From the NCBI GenBank assembly GCA_964426945.1, contig CAYRSS010000023.1, forward strand, positions 1-57,559: a stretch of DNA of 57,559 bases, given 5' to 3'. A program made the position numbers and the translations under genes. The DNA comes from CAYRSS01 sp964426945 (lineage in GTDB: Bacteria > Planctomycetota > Phycisphaerae > UBA1845). Below are positions 32,419 to 40,980 of the stretch, piece by piece; the stretch's first letter is position 1, and every line of letters begins with the position of its first letter. The notes under the pieces are model-generated. The model was given only the letters and a program-made list of their open reading frames with translations. It did not search any database and had not been told where the DNA came from.

Positions 32419-33972
32419 ATGAGTTCACGCTTGAGCCGCGCGCTGGCGGCTGCAATTACGCTGCTGCTGCCGGGCGCGGCGCTTGCCCAGCTCCGCGTCG
32501 CCACGTGGAATATCTCGAACTACGGCGGCGGGCGCGACGCCGAGCTCAAGACGGCGCTGTACGACGAGTTTCAGGGGCGATCGCTCGCGCCGGACGTGCT
32601 GCTTGCGCAGGAGATTCTGAGCGACAGCGCGACAACCGCGCTGCTCACCATCCTTAACACCGCGCCGGGTTCACCGGGTGACTGGGCGGCGGCGCCTTTC
32701 GTGAACGGCCCCGACACCGACAGTGCGTTCTTTTACCGCACATCGCGCGTCACCTACCTCGGCATGACCGTCGTCGCGGTGGGCGGCACGGCGCCAAACC
32801 ACCCGCGGAACATCCAGCGCTACGACGTTCGGCTTCAGGGCTACGGCGCCCCGGAAACGACGATCGCCTGCTACAGCACGCACATGAAGGCCGGCAGTGC
32901 CTCATCGGATCAGAGCCGCCGCCTCGTCGAGGCACAGCGCATCCGCGACGACGCCGAGACCCTGCCCGCCGGCTGGCACTTCCTGCTCGGTGGCGACTTC
33001 AACATCCAGTCCTCCTCGCAGGCCGCGTACGTCGAGATGGTCGGCTCGCAGATCAACAACAAGGGCCGGTTGTTCGACCCCATCGCCACACCCGGAAGCT
33101 GGAACAACAGCGGCAGTTTCCGCATTGTCCACACGCAGGATCCCGTCGGCGCGGGAGGGATGGACGATCGCCACGACCAGTTGCTGCTGTCGGGCTCGCT
33201 GATCGACGGCGCCGGCCTGGACTACATCGGCAACCCGGCGATCCCCTACAGCACGACGACCTGGAACGACCCGAATCACTCCTACCGCGCGTGGGGCAAC
33301 GACGGCACGACCTTCGATGCAGCCATGGCCATCGCGACCAACTCAATGGTCGGCCCGGCCATCGCCCAAGCCATTGTCACCGTCGCCAACGGAGCGGGAC
33401 ACCTGCCGATCGTGCTCAACCTCCGCGTTCCCGCGAAGTCCGGCACCGACCAGGACACGCTGGACTTCGGCCAGGTCGCGCTGGGCGGCGTGGCCGAACT
33501 TCCGATCGAGGTGTTCAACGCCGGCGACGTGCTCACCTGGGGCGCGGACGGCATCGCCGACCTGGGATACTCGCTCGCCACGACGGGCGAGTTCGACGCC
33601 CCGGCGGGTGCGTTCGTCGATGAGGCGGACGGCGGCGGTAATTTCCACATCGTCGCGCTGGACACGTCCACGCCGGGCGTGAAGTCAGGAACCCTGCTCG
33701 TCACCTCGAACGACCCCGACCAGCCGGTGCGCATGGTGACGCTGGTGGGCGAGATCGTTTCCTCGTCGATCCCCGGCGACTATGACGATGACGGCGATGT
33801 CGATTCGGCCGACTACGCCCAGTTCGCCGACTGCATGGCCGGGCCCGGCGCCGCGCCGGCCCCCGCCCTGCCGGGCGCGACCCCTGCCCTCTGCCTCGAA
33901 GTGTTCGACTTCGACGCCGATGAGGACGTCGACCTGGCGGACGCGGCCGAGTTCTGCCGCCTGCTGCCTTGA
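32419..33972 (+). CDS. Secreted endonuclease/exonuclease/phosphatase-fold protein with dockerin-like tail
   Basis: 517 residues. Signal peptide at 1-24 (ALAAAITLLLPGAALA). Residues about 25-340 match the EEP fold (VATWNISNYGGG, DVLLAQEIL, CYSTHMKAGS, LLGGDFNIQSS, DDRHDQLLLSG). About 350-440 is a beta domain with choice-of-anchor character (LDFGQVALGGVAELPIEV, SGTLLVTSNDPDQPV). The C-terminus has two EF-hand-like Asp repeats (GDYDDDGDVDSADYAQF and DFDADEDVDLADAAEF), the planctomycete dockerin-like tail. It is probably an extracellular, Ca2+-binding phosphodiesterase or nuclease. Some canonical EEP residues may be changed, so activity is uncertain. Confidence 0.82.
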   Translation: MSSRLSRALAAAITLLLPGAALAQLRVATWNISNYGGGRDAELKTALYDEFQGRSLAPDVLLAQEILSDSATTALLTILNTAPGSPGDWAAAPFVNGPDTDSAFFYRTSRVTYLGMTVVAVGGTAPNHPRNIQRYDVRLQGYGAPETTIACYSTHMKAGSASSDQSRRLVEAQRIRDDAETLPAGWHFLLGGDFNIQSSSQAAYVEMVGSQINNKGRLFDPIATPGSWNNSGSFRIVHTQDPVGAGGMDDRHDQLLLSGSLIDGAGLDYIGNPAIPYSTTTWNDPNHSYRAWGNDGTTFDAAMAIATNSMVGPAIAQAIVTVANGAGHLPIVLNLRVPAKSGTDQDTLDFGQVALGGVAELPIEVFNAGDVLTWGADGIADLGYSLATTGEFDAPAGAFVDEADGGGNFHIVALDTSTPGVKSGTLLVTSNDPDQPVRMVTLVGEIVSSSIPGDYDDDGDVDSADYAQFADCMAGPGAAPAPALPGATPALCLEVFDFDADEDVDLADAAEFCRLLP

Positions 33973-34025
33973 GAGCGGCCCGCGGCCGGGCCCGCCGCCG
34001 ATTGCGATCGATCGCCCCGTGGGGT

Positions 34026-34031
34026 TAGAAT
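34026..34031 (+). promoter_or_regulatory. Putative -10 box TAGAAT followed by CGCGGCCGC
   Basis: TAGAATCGCGGCCGC repeats the layout of TACAATCGCGGCCGC at 1223. It lies 50 bases before the ATG at 34081, the start of the ACT-domain gene. Confidence 0.45.
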
Positions 34032-34080
34032 CGCGGCCGCAGTACCGTCAGGAATCCGCCAACTCCCGTGGAGTGATACA

Positions 34081-34545
34081 ATGTCGTACAAGCTCTCGAA
34101 GGCCGACGTGTGGGCCGTGGACGTGATGAATCGCCCGGGCATGCTCGCCCGCATTCTTGAATCGTTGCGGAACGCCGGGGCCGAGCTCGAGTTCATGATC
34201 GCCCGCAAGGCCGCCGACACCACCTCGCGCATCTTCCTCTCGCCCATCAAGGGCAAGAAGCAGAAGGCCGCCGCGGCCGAGGTTGGGCTCGTTCCCGCCA
34301 CCGGCATGCACTGCCTGCGCATCGAGGGACCCGACAAGGCGGGCATCGGCGCGGACATTACCCGCGCCGTGGCCGATCACGGCGCGAACCTCCGCGGTGC
34401 TTCCGCCGCGGCGATCGGCAAGAAGATGGTCATGCATCTGGCGCTTGAGTCCGAGCCGGACATGGAAGCGGCCCGCAAGATCGTCCGCGACATGCTCAGC
34501 GGCAAGAAGAAGAAGGGCAAGAAGAGCGGCAAGTCGAAGAAGTAG
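34081..34545 (+). CDS. Tandem ACT-domain protein with Lys-rich tail
   Basis: 154 residues. Two ACT domains: residues about 8-70 (ADVWAVDVMNRPGMLARIL) and about 75-140 (HCLRIEGPDKAGIGADITRAVADHGANL). Each keeps the Gly turn that binds small effectors, often amino acids. No enzymatic domain is attached, so a regulatory or sensing role is inferred. The last 16 residues are almost all Lys, Gly and Ser (SGKKKKGKKSGKSKK), which suggests binding to nucleic acid or another polyanion. GGAG precedes the ATG, and a hairpin follows the gene. Confidence 0.85.
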   Translation: MSYKLSKADVWAVDVMNRPGMLARILESLRNAGAELEFMIARKAADTTSRIFLSPIKGKKQKAAAAEVGLVPATGMHCLRIEGPDKAGIGADITRAVADHGANLRGASAAAIGKKMVMHLALESEPDMEAARKIVRDMLSGKKKKGKKSGKSKK

Positions 34546-34574
34546 CGCCCCGCCCGTTTAGCCCGCGCAATCAG

Positions 34575-34615
34575 ACGCCCCCCGCACCGGCTCAGTCGGC
34601 CGATGCGGGGGGCGT
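34575..34615. terminator. Hairpin between convergent genes
   Basis: A 12-bp stem, ACGCCCCCCGCA / TGCGGGGGGCGT, with a 17-base inner part that itself can fold, located between the ACT gene and the first metalloprotease. No long T-run on either side, but the position and stability fit a bidirectional terminator. Confidence 0.65.
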
Positions 34616-34644
34616 GCTCTTACTTACGGAATTCGGCGAGACGG

Positions 34645-37431
34645 TCAGCGGTCCGAGCCGGGCTCCGTCGCGCCTTCGGCGCCGGTCATCATGATCACGA
34701 ATCCGCCGCCGCGACGGGACTCCGCCGCGACATATTCCGCCTCCAGCGCCCGGGTGATGCGCGCCCGCGAATCCGCCAGATGCGCCCGGGTGTAGTCGTC
34801 AAGATTCGCCGCGGGGGCATTGACCTTGTCGATCGCTGCGCCGAGCCGCTTGAGCGTCAGCCGTGCCACCGAATGCACGTCGGCGTTGACCATCGAGCCT
34901 GGACGGGCAATGACCAGGTCGATCAGCCGCTGCAGGTGGTCCCGCTGCAGGTTGCGGCGGAAGCTCGGAATCATCGGCTTGCGAGCCGTATAGGGCCCGG
35001 CAGGCGCCGCGGTGAGCTCGGACCACACCGCATCGGTGAGCGTACCCAGCACCTCGACGACGGTGACCGGCTCAACCTCGCCGTTGACCTTCACCTCCGC
35101 GTCGTACACGCGGTTGAGCGTGAACGGGTTGAGCACCTGGAACATGACGCGGGCCTGCATGTTGAGCACCGCATCGTGCACGTCGAACGTCAGCGACGGA
35201 TCGTAGTCGTCCGAGTCCCAGTGGCCCCAGCGGCCCGCCGCGAGGCTGTTCAGCAGTTCCGGCGGGAAGGCGAAGCTGTCCGCCGAGAGCATCTTCTCGC
35301 CCACGAACTTCAGCGCGGCGCGCTGCTTGTCCGCCGGGACGACCTCGATCGGCGACCTGCCGTTCGGGTCACCTTTGTGATCGCGGTGCACATACTGGCC
35401 GCCGACGAGCCGGGCGGCGACGACGCCGCCGAAGCCGTACTCACCCAGCACCATGCTGAACGCCCGACGCAGACGGGCGCGGCTGTCGCCGTCCTCGATG
35501 AAGTTCTTCAGACCGTCGGCCCAGAGCCGGCGAGCCGTCGCGGTCATGTACTGGGCGAACTCGAGCGGCTCTTTGCCGTTGTCCCAGCGGTTGACCAGCG
35601 GATCCGGATAGAGGAACGACGTGTCCTCGTCGGTCGCATAGTCGAGACCCGACTCGGCGCACCGCGAGGCGATGCCCTTGAGCATTTCCTTCTCATTCTT
35701 CGGAGCGCCGTCCTGGTCCGACGACTTGAACACGCGGTAGCCGTAGTCGATGGCCCAATAGTCATACGGGCCCAGCGTCGGCGTGGCGAAGTAGCCCTGG
35801 TCCGCTTCATTCTCGCCGTAGAGATAGGGGTTGTAGTCCATCACGCTCGCGGTGAGCTGGTGGTTGGGGTCGGCGGTGGAGTTCTTCATCTCCGCCAGCC
35901 GTCGCCACGAACTGGCCTTGAAGTTGTGCCGCAGACCCAGCACGTGACCCACCTCGTGCATGACCGTCTCCTTGATCGCCTGGCCAAGGAACTCCTCGGG
36001 CAGGTTGCGCTTGCCGTTGGCGGCAAACATCAGAGACGCCATCGTGAGCTGGCGCGTCGCGCCCATGCCCATCTCGCAGAGATGATGCTCCTTCTTCGTG
36101 CCCCACGCCGCGGCGCGGGCCTGCTCGAAGTTGGCCATCAGGGCCGCGGTCTCGTTCACCGCCGGGCCGCCCGGCAGCTCGAAGCCGGCCACGTGATCGT
36201 GCGCCGCGGCAAACTCGTGCAGCGGACGATCCGACAACGAGGCGCTCGGCTGAGGTCCGTGAAGATCGTAGGTCATCGTCCAGTACCGGATGTACGCGTC
36301 ATCGAAGATGATGTCCGCATCGAGAATCTGACCGGTGAACGGATTGACCCGTGACGGTCCCATCGCAAACGCCCGGCCAGTGACGATCCAGCGGAAGAAG
36401 TTGTACCGCGCGTCTTCCGGATCCTTGTCGGCGTGGATGGTGTCGGTCTGCTGGTGAACGACGATGGCGTCGCGGATGCCCGCCGCCTCGTACGCCTTGT
36501 TCCACTCGAGAATGCCATCCCGGACATACGAGCGATACTGCACCGGAACCGTCTTCTCGATGTAGAAGACGATCTGGTCCTCGGGGAGCACGTCGGACAC
36601 TTCCTGGTCCGGCCGGGCTTTGCGGAGCTGCCAGCGGTTGATGTATCGCTTGAAGAGCGTCGTGGCATCGCGATCGGCGGTCCAGTCCTTCTGCGCCGTC
36701 AGGAAGTAGCCGATGCGCGGATCCGCCTCGCGCGGGGTGTAACCGTTGTTCTCGGGCAGTTCCGAGATGCTGTAGTGCACCGTGACATACTGTCCGCCGC
36801 CCTGTCCCATCAGGGCCAGGTCCACGGCGAGCTCGGTGTTCTTGGGGAAGTTGCGGACCTTGCCGTAGCGCGAGAGGCCGCCATCGATGCGCCCCCCGTA
36901 GAGCTGGCCGATCCCCACGAGGTCAGTCTTGATCAGGTCGGCCAGGTCGATGACCGGGTCGCTGCCCGACAGCGTGGCGATCGGGATGGAGCGAATGATC
37001 GCGTCGGTGTAGGTCCGCTCGATGGCGTGACCCAGCGGCGAGCCCTTGCCCTTCGTGTAGCGCGAATCCGCCTCCATGAGGACGAGATTCTTGCCGACGC
37101 GCTCGAAATACACCGCGCCGTCGTTCCACTGCCAGCCGGCGTAGTTACGCCCCTGCGCGATGGACGAGGCCCAGAAGAGGTTCTTCTTGAGCATCGACGC
37201 GGGGATCTTCGCCAGGAGGCGGTCTGTCTTCTCGTCGTGATAGAGGGTGAGGAAGCCCTCGCGGACCTGCATGTCCTTGGTCACTTCCTCGAACTTGGGA
37301 AACTCCGGCTTGTCCTGGCCGGGCTGAGCGAGCGCGGCGTCCGCCAGCGTGCCGAGCAGCATTCCCGCGCACAGCGCGATCAGCGTGCTCACCCGCGGCG
37401 GTCTGGTGGAATCGTACTTGATCGGAGTCAT
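34645..37431 (-). CDS. Zinc-dependent metalloprotease (DUF5117/DUF4953 type), copy 1
   Basis: 928 residues with a signal peptide (STLIALCAGMLLGTLADAALA). The N-terminal domain (LLAKIPASMLKKNLFWASSI, GHAIERTYTDAIIRSIPI) is DUF5118/5117-like. The catalytic block is HEVGHVLGLRHNF at 492-504, a full HExxHxxGxxH metzincin motif (H492, E493, H496, H502), followed by a Met-turn in TASVMDY. The long C-terminal helical domain includes FEYLAQYMTATARRL-like segments and RDHKGDPNGRSPIEV. It should act outside the cytoplasm as an endopeptidase; natural substrates are unknown. It is the second gene of a tandem pair, 36 bases after copy 2. Confidence 0.9.
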   Translation of the reverse strand: MTPIKYDSTRPPRVSTLIALCAGMLLGTLADAALAQPGQDKPEFPKFEEVTKDMQVREGFLTLYHDEKTDRLLAKIPASMLKKNLFWASSIAQGRNYAGWQWNDGAVYFERVGKNLVLMEADSRYTKGKGSPLGHAIERTYTDAIIRSIPIATLSGSDPVIDLADLIKTDLVGIGQLYGGRIDGGLSRYGKVRNFPKNTELAVDLALMGQGGGQYVTVHYSISELPENNGYTPREADPRIGYFLTAQKDWTADRDATTLFKRYINRWQLRKARPDQEVSDVLPEDQIVFYIEKTVPVQYRSYVRDGILEWNKAYEAAGIRDAIVVHQQTDTIHADKDPEDARYNFFRWIVTGRAFAMGPSRVNPFTGQILDADIIFDDAYIRYWTMTYDLHGPQPSASLSDRPLHEFAAAHDHVAGFELPGGPAVNETAALMANFEQARAAAWGTKKEHHLCEMGMGATRQLTMASLMFAANGKRNLPEEFLGQAIKETVMHEVGHVLGLRHNFKASSWRRLAEMKNSTADPNHQLTASVMDYNPYLYGENEADQGYFATPTLGPYDYWAIDYGYRVFKSSDQDGAPKNEKEMLKGIASRCAESGLDYATDEDTSFLYPDPLVNRWDNGKEPLEFAQYMTATARRLWADGLKNFIEDGDSRARLRRAFSMVLGEYGFGGVVAARLVGGQYVHRDHKGDPNGRSPIEVVPADKQRAALKFVGEKMLSADSFAFPPELLNSLAAGRWGHWDSDDYDPSLTFDVHDAVLNMQARVMFQVLNPFTLNRVYDAEVKVNGEVEPVTVVEVLGTLTDAVWSELTAAPAGPYTARKPMIPSFRRNLQRDHLQRLIDLVIARPGSMVNADVHSVARLTLKRLGAAIDKVNAPAANLDDYTRAHLADSRARITRALEAEYVAAESRRGGGFVIMMTGAEGATEPGSDR

Positions 37432-37467
37432 TCTTCTTATCTCCGTGCTAGACCGTGAGTCCGTGGG

Positions 37468-40230
37468 TTAGAGCTGGTACTTCGCCGCGAGGGCCCGATC
37501 GATGCGCGACTTCGACTCGTCGAGGTGCGCCCGGGTGAAGTCGTCGAGGTTGCCCGCGGCCGGACCCTCGAGGATGCGCCCGATCCGCTGCGACAGGTTC
37601 GTCATCCGCATGGCGACCAGCGAGTGGATGTCGGCCGACATCATGCTGCCCGGACGCGAGATGAGGATGTCGGTCATCATCGTCAGGTGCCGGCGCTGCA
37701 GATTGCGGCGGACGCTGCTGATGAAAGGCTTGCGGGCCGAGTGCTTTTCGCCCACGTCGCCGGCCACCTCGGCCCAGACCGCGTCAGACACGCGGCCGAG
37801 CACCTCGGGCGCCGTGACGGCGTCCTGGTCGGCGGCGACCTTCAACTCCGCGTCGTGGATGCGATCGAGCGTGAAGGGATTCATCAGCGTGAACAGCGCC
37901 CCGTACTGCGCGGCCGCGATGCGGTCGTGGATCGGGTAGTCGAGCTGGCTGTCCATCTCGTCGCTGTCCCAATGTCCCCACCGCCCGGCACCCAGCTTGT
38001 TGAGCAGTGCCGGATCAAAGCGGAAGTCGCGATCCGAGAAGACCGTCTCGATCAGGAAGTTCAGCGCTTCGCGCTGCTTCGCCGCGGGAACGATCTCGAT
38101 CGGCAGGCGGGCGTCGGGATCGCCCTTGTGATCGCGGTGGATGTACTGCCCGCCGACGTACCGGGCAGCGAACTGCGCCGACTGCCCGTACTCGTTGAGC
38201 AGCATGTCGAACGTGTTGCGCAGGCGGTTGTACGCCTCCCCGTCCTTCACAGCCCACGACTCCATGTCTTGCTGCAACGTGCGGACCATCTGCATCCGCT
38301 GCTTGGCATACTCGACCAGGTCGCTGCCGTTATCCCAGCGGTTCACGAGCGGGTCGGGTGAGAAGAACGTCGTGTCTTCGTCCGTCGCGTAGGCCAGGCC
38401 GTCCTGGGCCACCCGCGCGCAGACGTTCTTGAGCATTTCCGCCTCGTCCTTGCTGCCGCAGCCGTCGTACCACACGCCGTAGCCGTACTGGATCGCCCAG
38501 TCGTCATACGGCCCGACCGCGCCCGGGGCGAACCGCCCCTGAGCGTCCTCGTCGGGATGGATGAGCCCCTTGATGTAGTCCATCACCGAGCCGGCGGTCG
38601 GCGCGTCGGGATCGGTGGTCGCCAGGATCTGGTCAACGCCCTTCCAGGCGCTGGCCTTGAAGTTGTGACGCAGGCCGAGGGTGTGGCCGACCTCGTGGGC
38701 GGTCACGTACTTGATCATCTGGCCGATGAACTCCTCGCCGAGATTCTCACGGCCGGTGGCCTTGAGGTAGGCCATGTTGAAGGCCATGTCCTTGACGATG
38801 CCCTGCGCACAGGTGCAGAAGCCCTGGCGGCTTTCGAGTTCGCGGATCATCTCGGGCGGCAGCGTGACATCGACACCGCCGTAGCGGGTACTCTCAGGCA
38901 GCAGGCGTTCCTGCAGGGGCTGGAAGCGCCACTCCGGATACCGGGCGAAGAACTCCTGCAGCGCCGGGTCGTCCGAGTCGGCCAGGCCCGTGCCGCTGAA
39001 CTTCGCGTAGGACACCTGGAAGCTGCGGACCAGCGCGTCATCGAAAATGATGTCCGCGTCAAGCAGCTGACCGGTCAGCGGGTTGGCCAGTGACGGCCCC
39101 ATCGCAAACGCGCGGCCGCTGACGATCCAGCGGAAGAACGAGTAGCGCACGTCCTCAGGATCCTTCTCGGCGTGGACGGTATCGGTCTGCTGTTCGACGG
39201 CGATGGCGTTGCGGAAGCCGGCCTTCTCGAAGGCGGTGTTCCACATGAGGATGCCCTCGCGGACGTAACGGCGGAACTCTACCGGGACGGTCTTCTCGAT
39301 GTAGAAGGTGATCCGGTGCTCGGGCGACACGTCGGAGACGGCCTTCTTAGGCTCGGCCTTGCGGACGTCCCACCGGTGGATGTAGCGGCGGAAGACCGTG
39401 TCGGCGTCGTGCGGGGCGGTCCAGTCCTTCACGGCGGTCAGGAAGTAGCCGATGCGCGGATCCGCCTCGCGCGGCTTGAAGTCGTTTTCAGGCAGTTCGA
39501 CGATGCTGAAGTGAACGCGGGCGCGGGTACCGCCGCCCTGCGGGTTCATGAACGCGCCGTCGACGGCGATCTCGACGTTCTTGGGAAACACCTTGTACTG
39601 GGCCCAGCGCGAAATCGACGGGTCCATGTTGCCGCCCATCACGCGGCCGACCTGGGCGAAGTCGCTCTTGAGCACCTTGTCGAGGCTGATGACCGGGTCA
39701 TTGCCGCGCTTCGTGACGATGGGCGTGGCCAGCACGATGCCGTCGGTGTAGGTGCGCTCGATCGCGTCGGCGACGGGGTCCTTCTTGTCCCCCTTGCGGT
39801 AGCGCAGGTCCGGCTCGATCAGGACGAGCTTCTTGTCCATCTCGTGCCACTGGACGACGCGGTCGCCCCACATCCAGCCCGCGAACCCCGGCCCGCCGGC
39901 GATGCTGCTGGCGATCAGAAAGTTCTTCTTGAGCATGCCCGACGGGATGACGCACAGCAGCTCGTCCGTCTTCTCGTTGTAGAGCAGCGGCACGAGACCG
40001 GGCTTGCCCTCGGGGCCCATGATCTCCTTGAAGTCCTTCGTGTAGTCCTTGAAGTCGGGGAAGTCTTTCTTCTTCTCCTCCTTCTTCTCCTCCTTGTCCT
40101 TGGCGGCTTCGGGTTGCGGCGGCGCCTCCTGTGCGCGCGCCAGGTGCGGCCGCCCGAACGGCATGGCGATCGCCGCGGCGAGCGCCATCAGCAGATACAT
40201 CCCACGAGGGACTTGGGTCGATCCTGTCAT
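37468..40230 (-). CDS. Zinc-dependent metalloprotease (DUF5117/DUF4953 type), copy 2
   Basis: 920 residues from the ATG at 40230, with AAGGAG eight bases upstream; the longer frame to 40473 covers the promoter and is rejected. Signal peptide (MYLLMALAAAIAMPFG), then a charged Lys/Glu linker (KDKEEKKEEKKKD) absent from copy 1. The catalytic HEVGHTLGLRHNF lies at 512-524 (H512, E513, H516, H522), with a Met-turn in AGSVMDY. The rest parallels copy 1 block by block (KAFAMGPS-type segment, YDDWAIQYGY, QYIHRDHKGDPDARLPIEI). Copy 2 also has a Cys-containing stretch (QGFCTCAQG) near 460. The pair probably arose by tandem duplication. Confidence 0.9.
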   Translation of the reverse strand: MTGSTQVPRGMYLLMALAAAIAMPFGRPHLARAQEAPPQPEAAKDKEEKKEEKKKDFPDFKDYTKDFKEIMGPEGKPGLVPLLYNEKTDELLCVIPSGMLKKNFLIASSIAGGPGFAGWMWGDRVVQWHEMDKKLVLIEPDLRYRKGDKKDPVADAIERTYTDGIVLATPIVTKRGNDPVISLDKVLKSDFAQVGRVMGGNMDPSISRWAQYKVFPKNVEIAVDGAFMNPQGGGTRARVHFSIVELPENDFKPREADPRIGYFLTAVKDWTAPHDADTVFRRYIHRWDVRKAEPKKAVSDVSPEHRITFYIEKTVPVEFRRYVREGILMWNTAFEKAGFRNAIAVEQQTDTVHAEKDPEDVRYSFFRWIVSGRAFAMGPSLANPLTGQLLDADIIFDDALVRSFQVSYAKFSGTGLADSDDPALQEFFARYPEWRFQPLQERLLPESTRYGGVDVTLPPEMIRELESRQGFCTCAQGIVKDMAFNMAYLKATGRENLGEEFIGQMIKYVTAHEVGHTLGLRHNFKASAWKGVDQILATTDPDAPTAGSVMDYIKGLIHPDEDAQGRFAPGAVGPYDDWAIQYGYGVWYDGCGSKDEAEMLKNVCARVAQDGLAYATDEDTTFFSPDPLVNRWDNGSDLVEYAKQRMQMVRTLQQDMESWAVKDGEAYNRLRNTFDMLLNEYGQSAQFAARYVGGQYIHRDHKGDPDARLPIEIVPAAKQREALNFLIETVFSDRDFRFDPALLNKLGAGRWGHWDSDEMDSQLDYPIHDRIAAAQYGALFTLMNPFTLDRIHDAELKVAADQDAVTAPEVLGRVSDAVWAEVAGDVGEKHSARKPFISSVRRNLQRRHLTMMTDILISRPGSMMSADIHSLVAMRMTNLSQRIGRILEGPAAGNLDDFTRAHLDESKSRIDRALAAKYQL

Positions 40231-40285
40231 CACGGTGTCTCCTTGGTGCGGTTTCGCAAGGATGGGAAAGGACGTTGGCCTATCA

Positions 40286-40314
40286 AGTATGAGAAAAAAC
40301 AGCCCGGAAAACAA
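40286..40314 (-). promoter_or_regulatory. Promoter TTGTTT-17-CATACT
   Basis: On the minus strand, -35 TTGTTT (40314-40309) and -10 CATACT (40291-40286) lie about 55 bases before the ATG of metalloprotease copy 2. A run of six T lies in the spacer. Confidence 0.5.
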
Positions 40315-40380
40315 GCTTGGCGCGGCACTGCGGGCCGTCGCCCGCGGCCGGGAGAACGATGCTTCTGCATCGGCATCAGG

Positions 40381-40399
40381 GGGGCGGGGCTTCCGCCCC
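40381..40399. repeat. GC-rich REP-like hairpin
   Basis: GGGGCGG / CCGCCCC around a GGCTT loop in the intergenic region between ridA and metalloprotease copy 2. It resembles the GGGGCGAAACC and GGGTTTCGCCCC fragments at 9746 and 32269. Confidence 0.5.
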
Positions 40400-40453
40400 G
40401 GCTTCCGGCCCCACGACGCAGGATAACCGAAACCGCTCGCCGGGCGCGCCCCG

Positions 40454-40459
40454 CTACAA
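40454..40459 (+). promoter_or_regulatory. Orphan TACAAT box facing antisense into ridA
   Basis: CGCTACAATTTC matches the promoter type seen before other genes, but the next plus-strand gene is far away. The direction would give an RNA antisense to ridA. It may be functional or accidental. Confidence 0.3.
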
Positions 40460-40521
40460 TTTCTTACCCACACGCGACAAGGCGCGCGGCGAAACCTCAG
40501 CCGCCGCCGCCCCGCCGGGTC

Positions 40522-40980
40522 TTAGGTAAGTTCGAACAGAAGTTCAACCTCGACCGCGGCATTGAGCGGCAGTTCCGCTACGCCCACGGCTGCCCGGGCG
40601 TGTCGTCCGGCGTCGCCGAAGATCTTGACGAGCAGGTCGCTCGCCCCGTTGGCCACCTGCGGCTGCGCCGTGAACCCTGCGGAACTGTTGACGAACACCC
40701 CTACGCGAATGACGCGCGCGATCTGGTCGACCCCCCCGGCCGCATCCGCCGCGGCGGACAGCCCGTTCAATGCCGCGATGCCCGCTCCGTCGGCGGCGGC
40801 TTCGACCGCCACGTCGCCGGGCACCTTGCCGGTATACACGACTTTGCCGTCGCGGAACGGCAGTTGGCCGGAGGTCTGCACGTACTGGCCGCTCCGAAGG
40901 GCGGGCAGATAACTGCCGACCGGGGCAGCGATGCGTGGAAGGGTCAGCCCCAGCTGGGCCAGACGCTCACTGGGTTTCAT
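40522..40980 (-). CDS. RidA family protein (YjgF/YER057c/UK114)
   Basis: 152 residues. The family hydrolyses reactive enamine/imine intermediates made by PLP enzymes, releasing ammonia. Visible marks: SGQLPFRDGKVVYTGKVPG, ALNGLSAAADAAGG, VIRVGVFVNSSAGFTAQPQVANGAS and ARAAVGVAELPLNAAVEVE, the last containing the conserved Arg that binds the substrate carboxylate. The length and TLPRIAAPVGSYLPALRSG opening suit the longer Rid subgroup, where deaminase activity is less certain. It overlaps the end of scpA by 14 bases and is the last gene of trpS-scpA-ridA. Confidence 0.92.
   Translation of the reverse strand: MKPSERLAQLGLTLPRIAAPVGSYLPALRSGQYVQTSGQLPFRDGKVVYTGKVPGDVAVEAAADGAGIAALNGLSAAADAAGGVDQIARVIRVGVFVNSSAGFTAQPQVANGASDLLVKIFGDAGRHARAAVGVAELPLNAAVEVELLFELT

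Noticed and set aside
40231..40473. N-terminal extension of metalloprotease copy 2
   Set aside because: The signal peptide and AAGGAG site fix the start at 40230; the extension covers the promoter.
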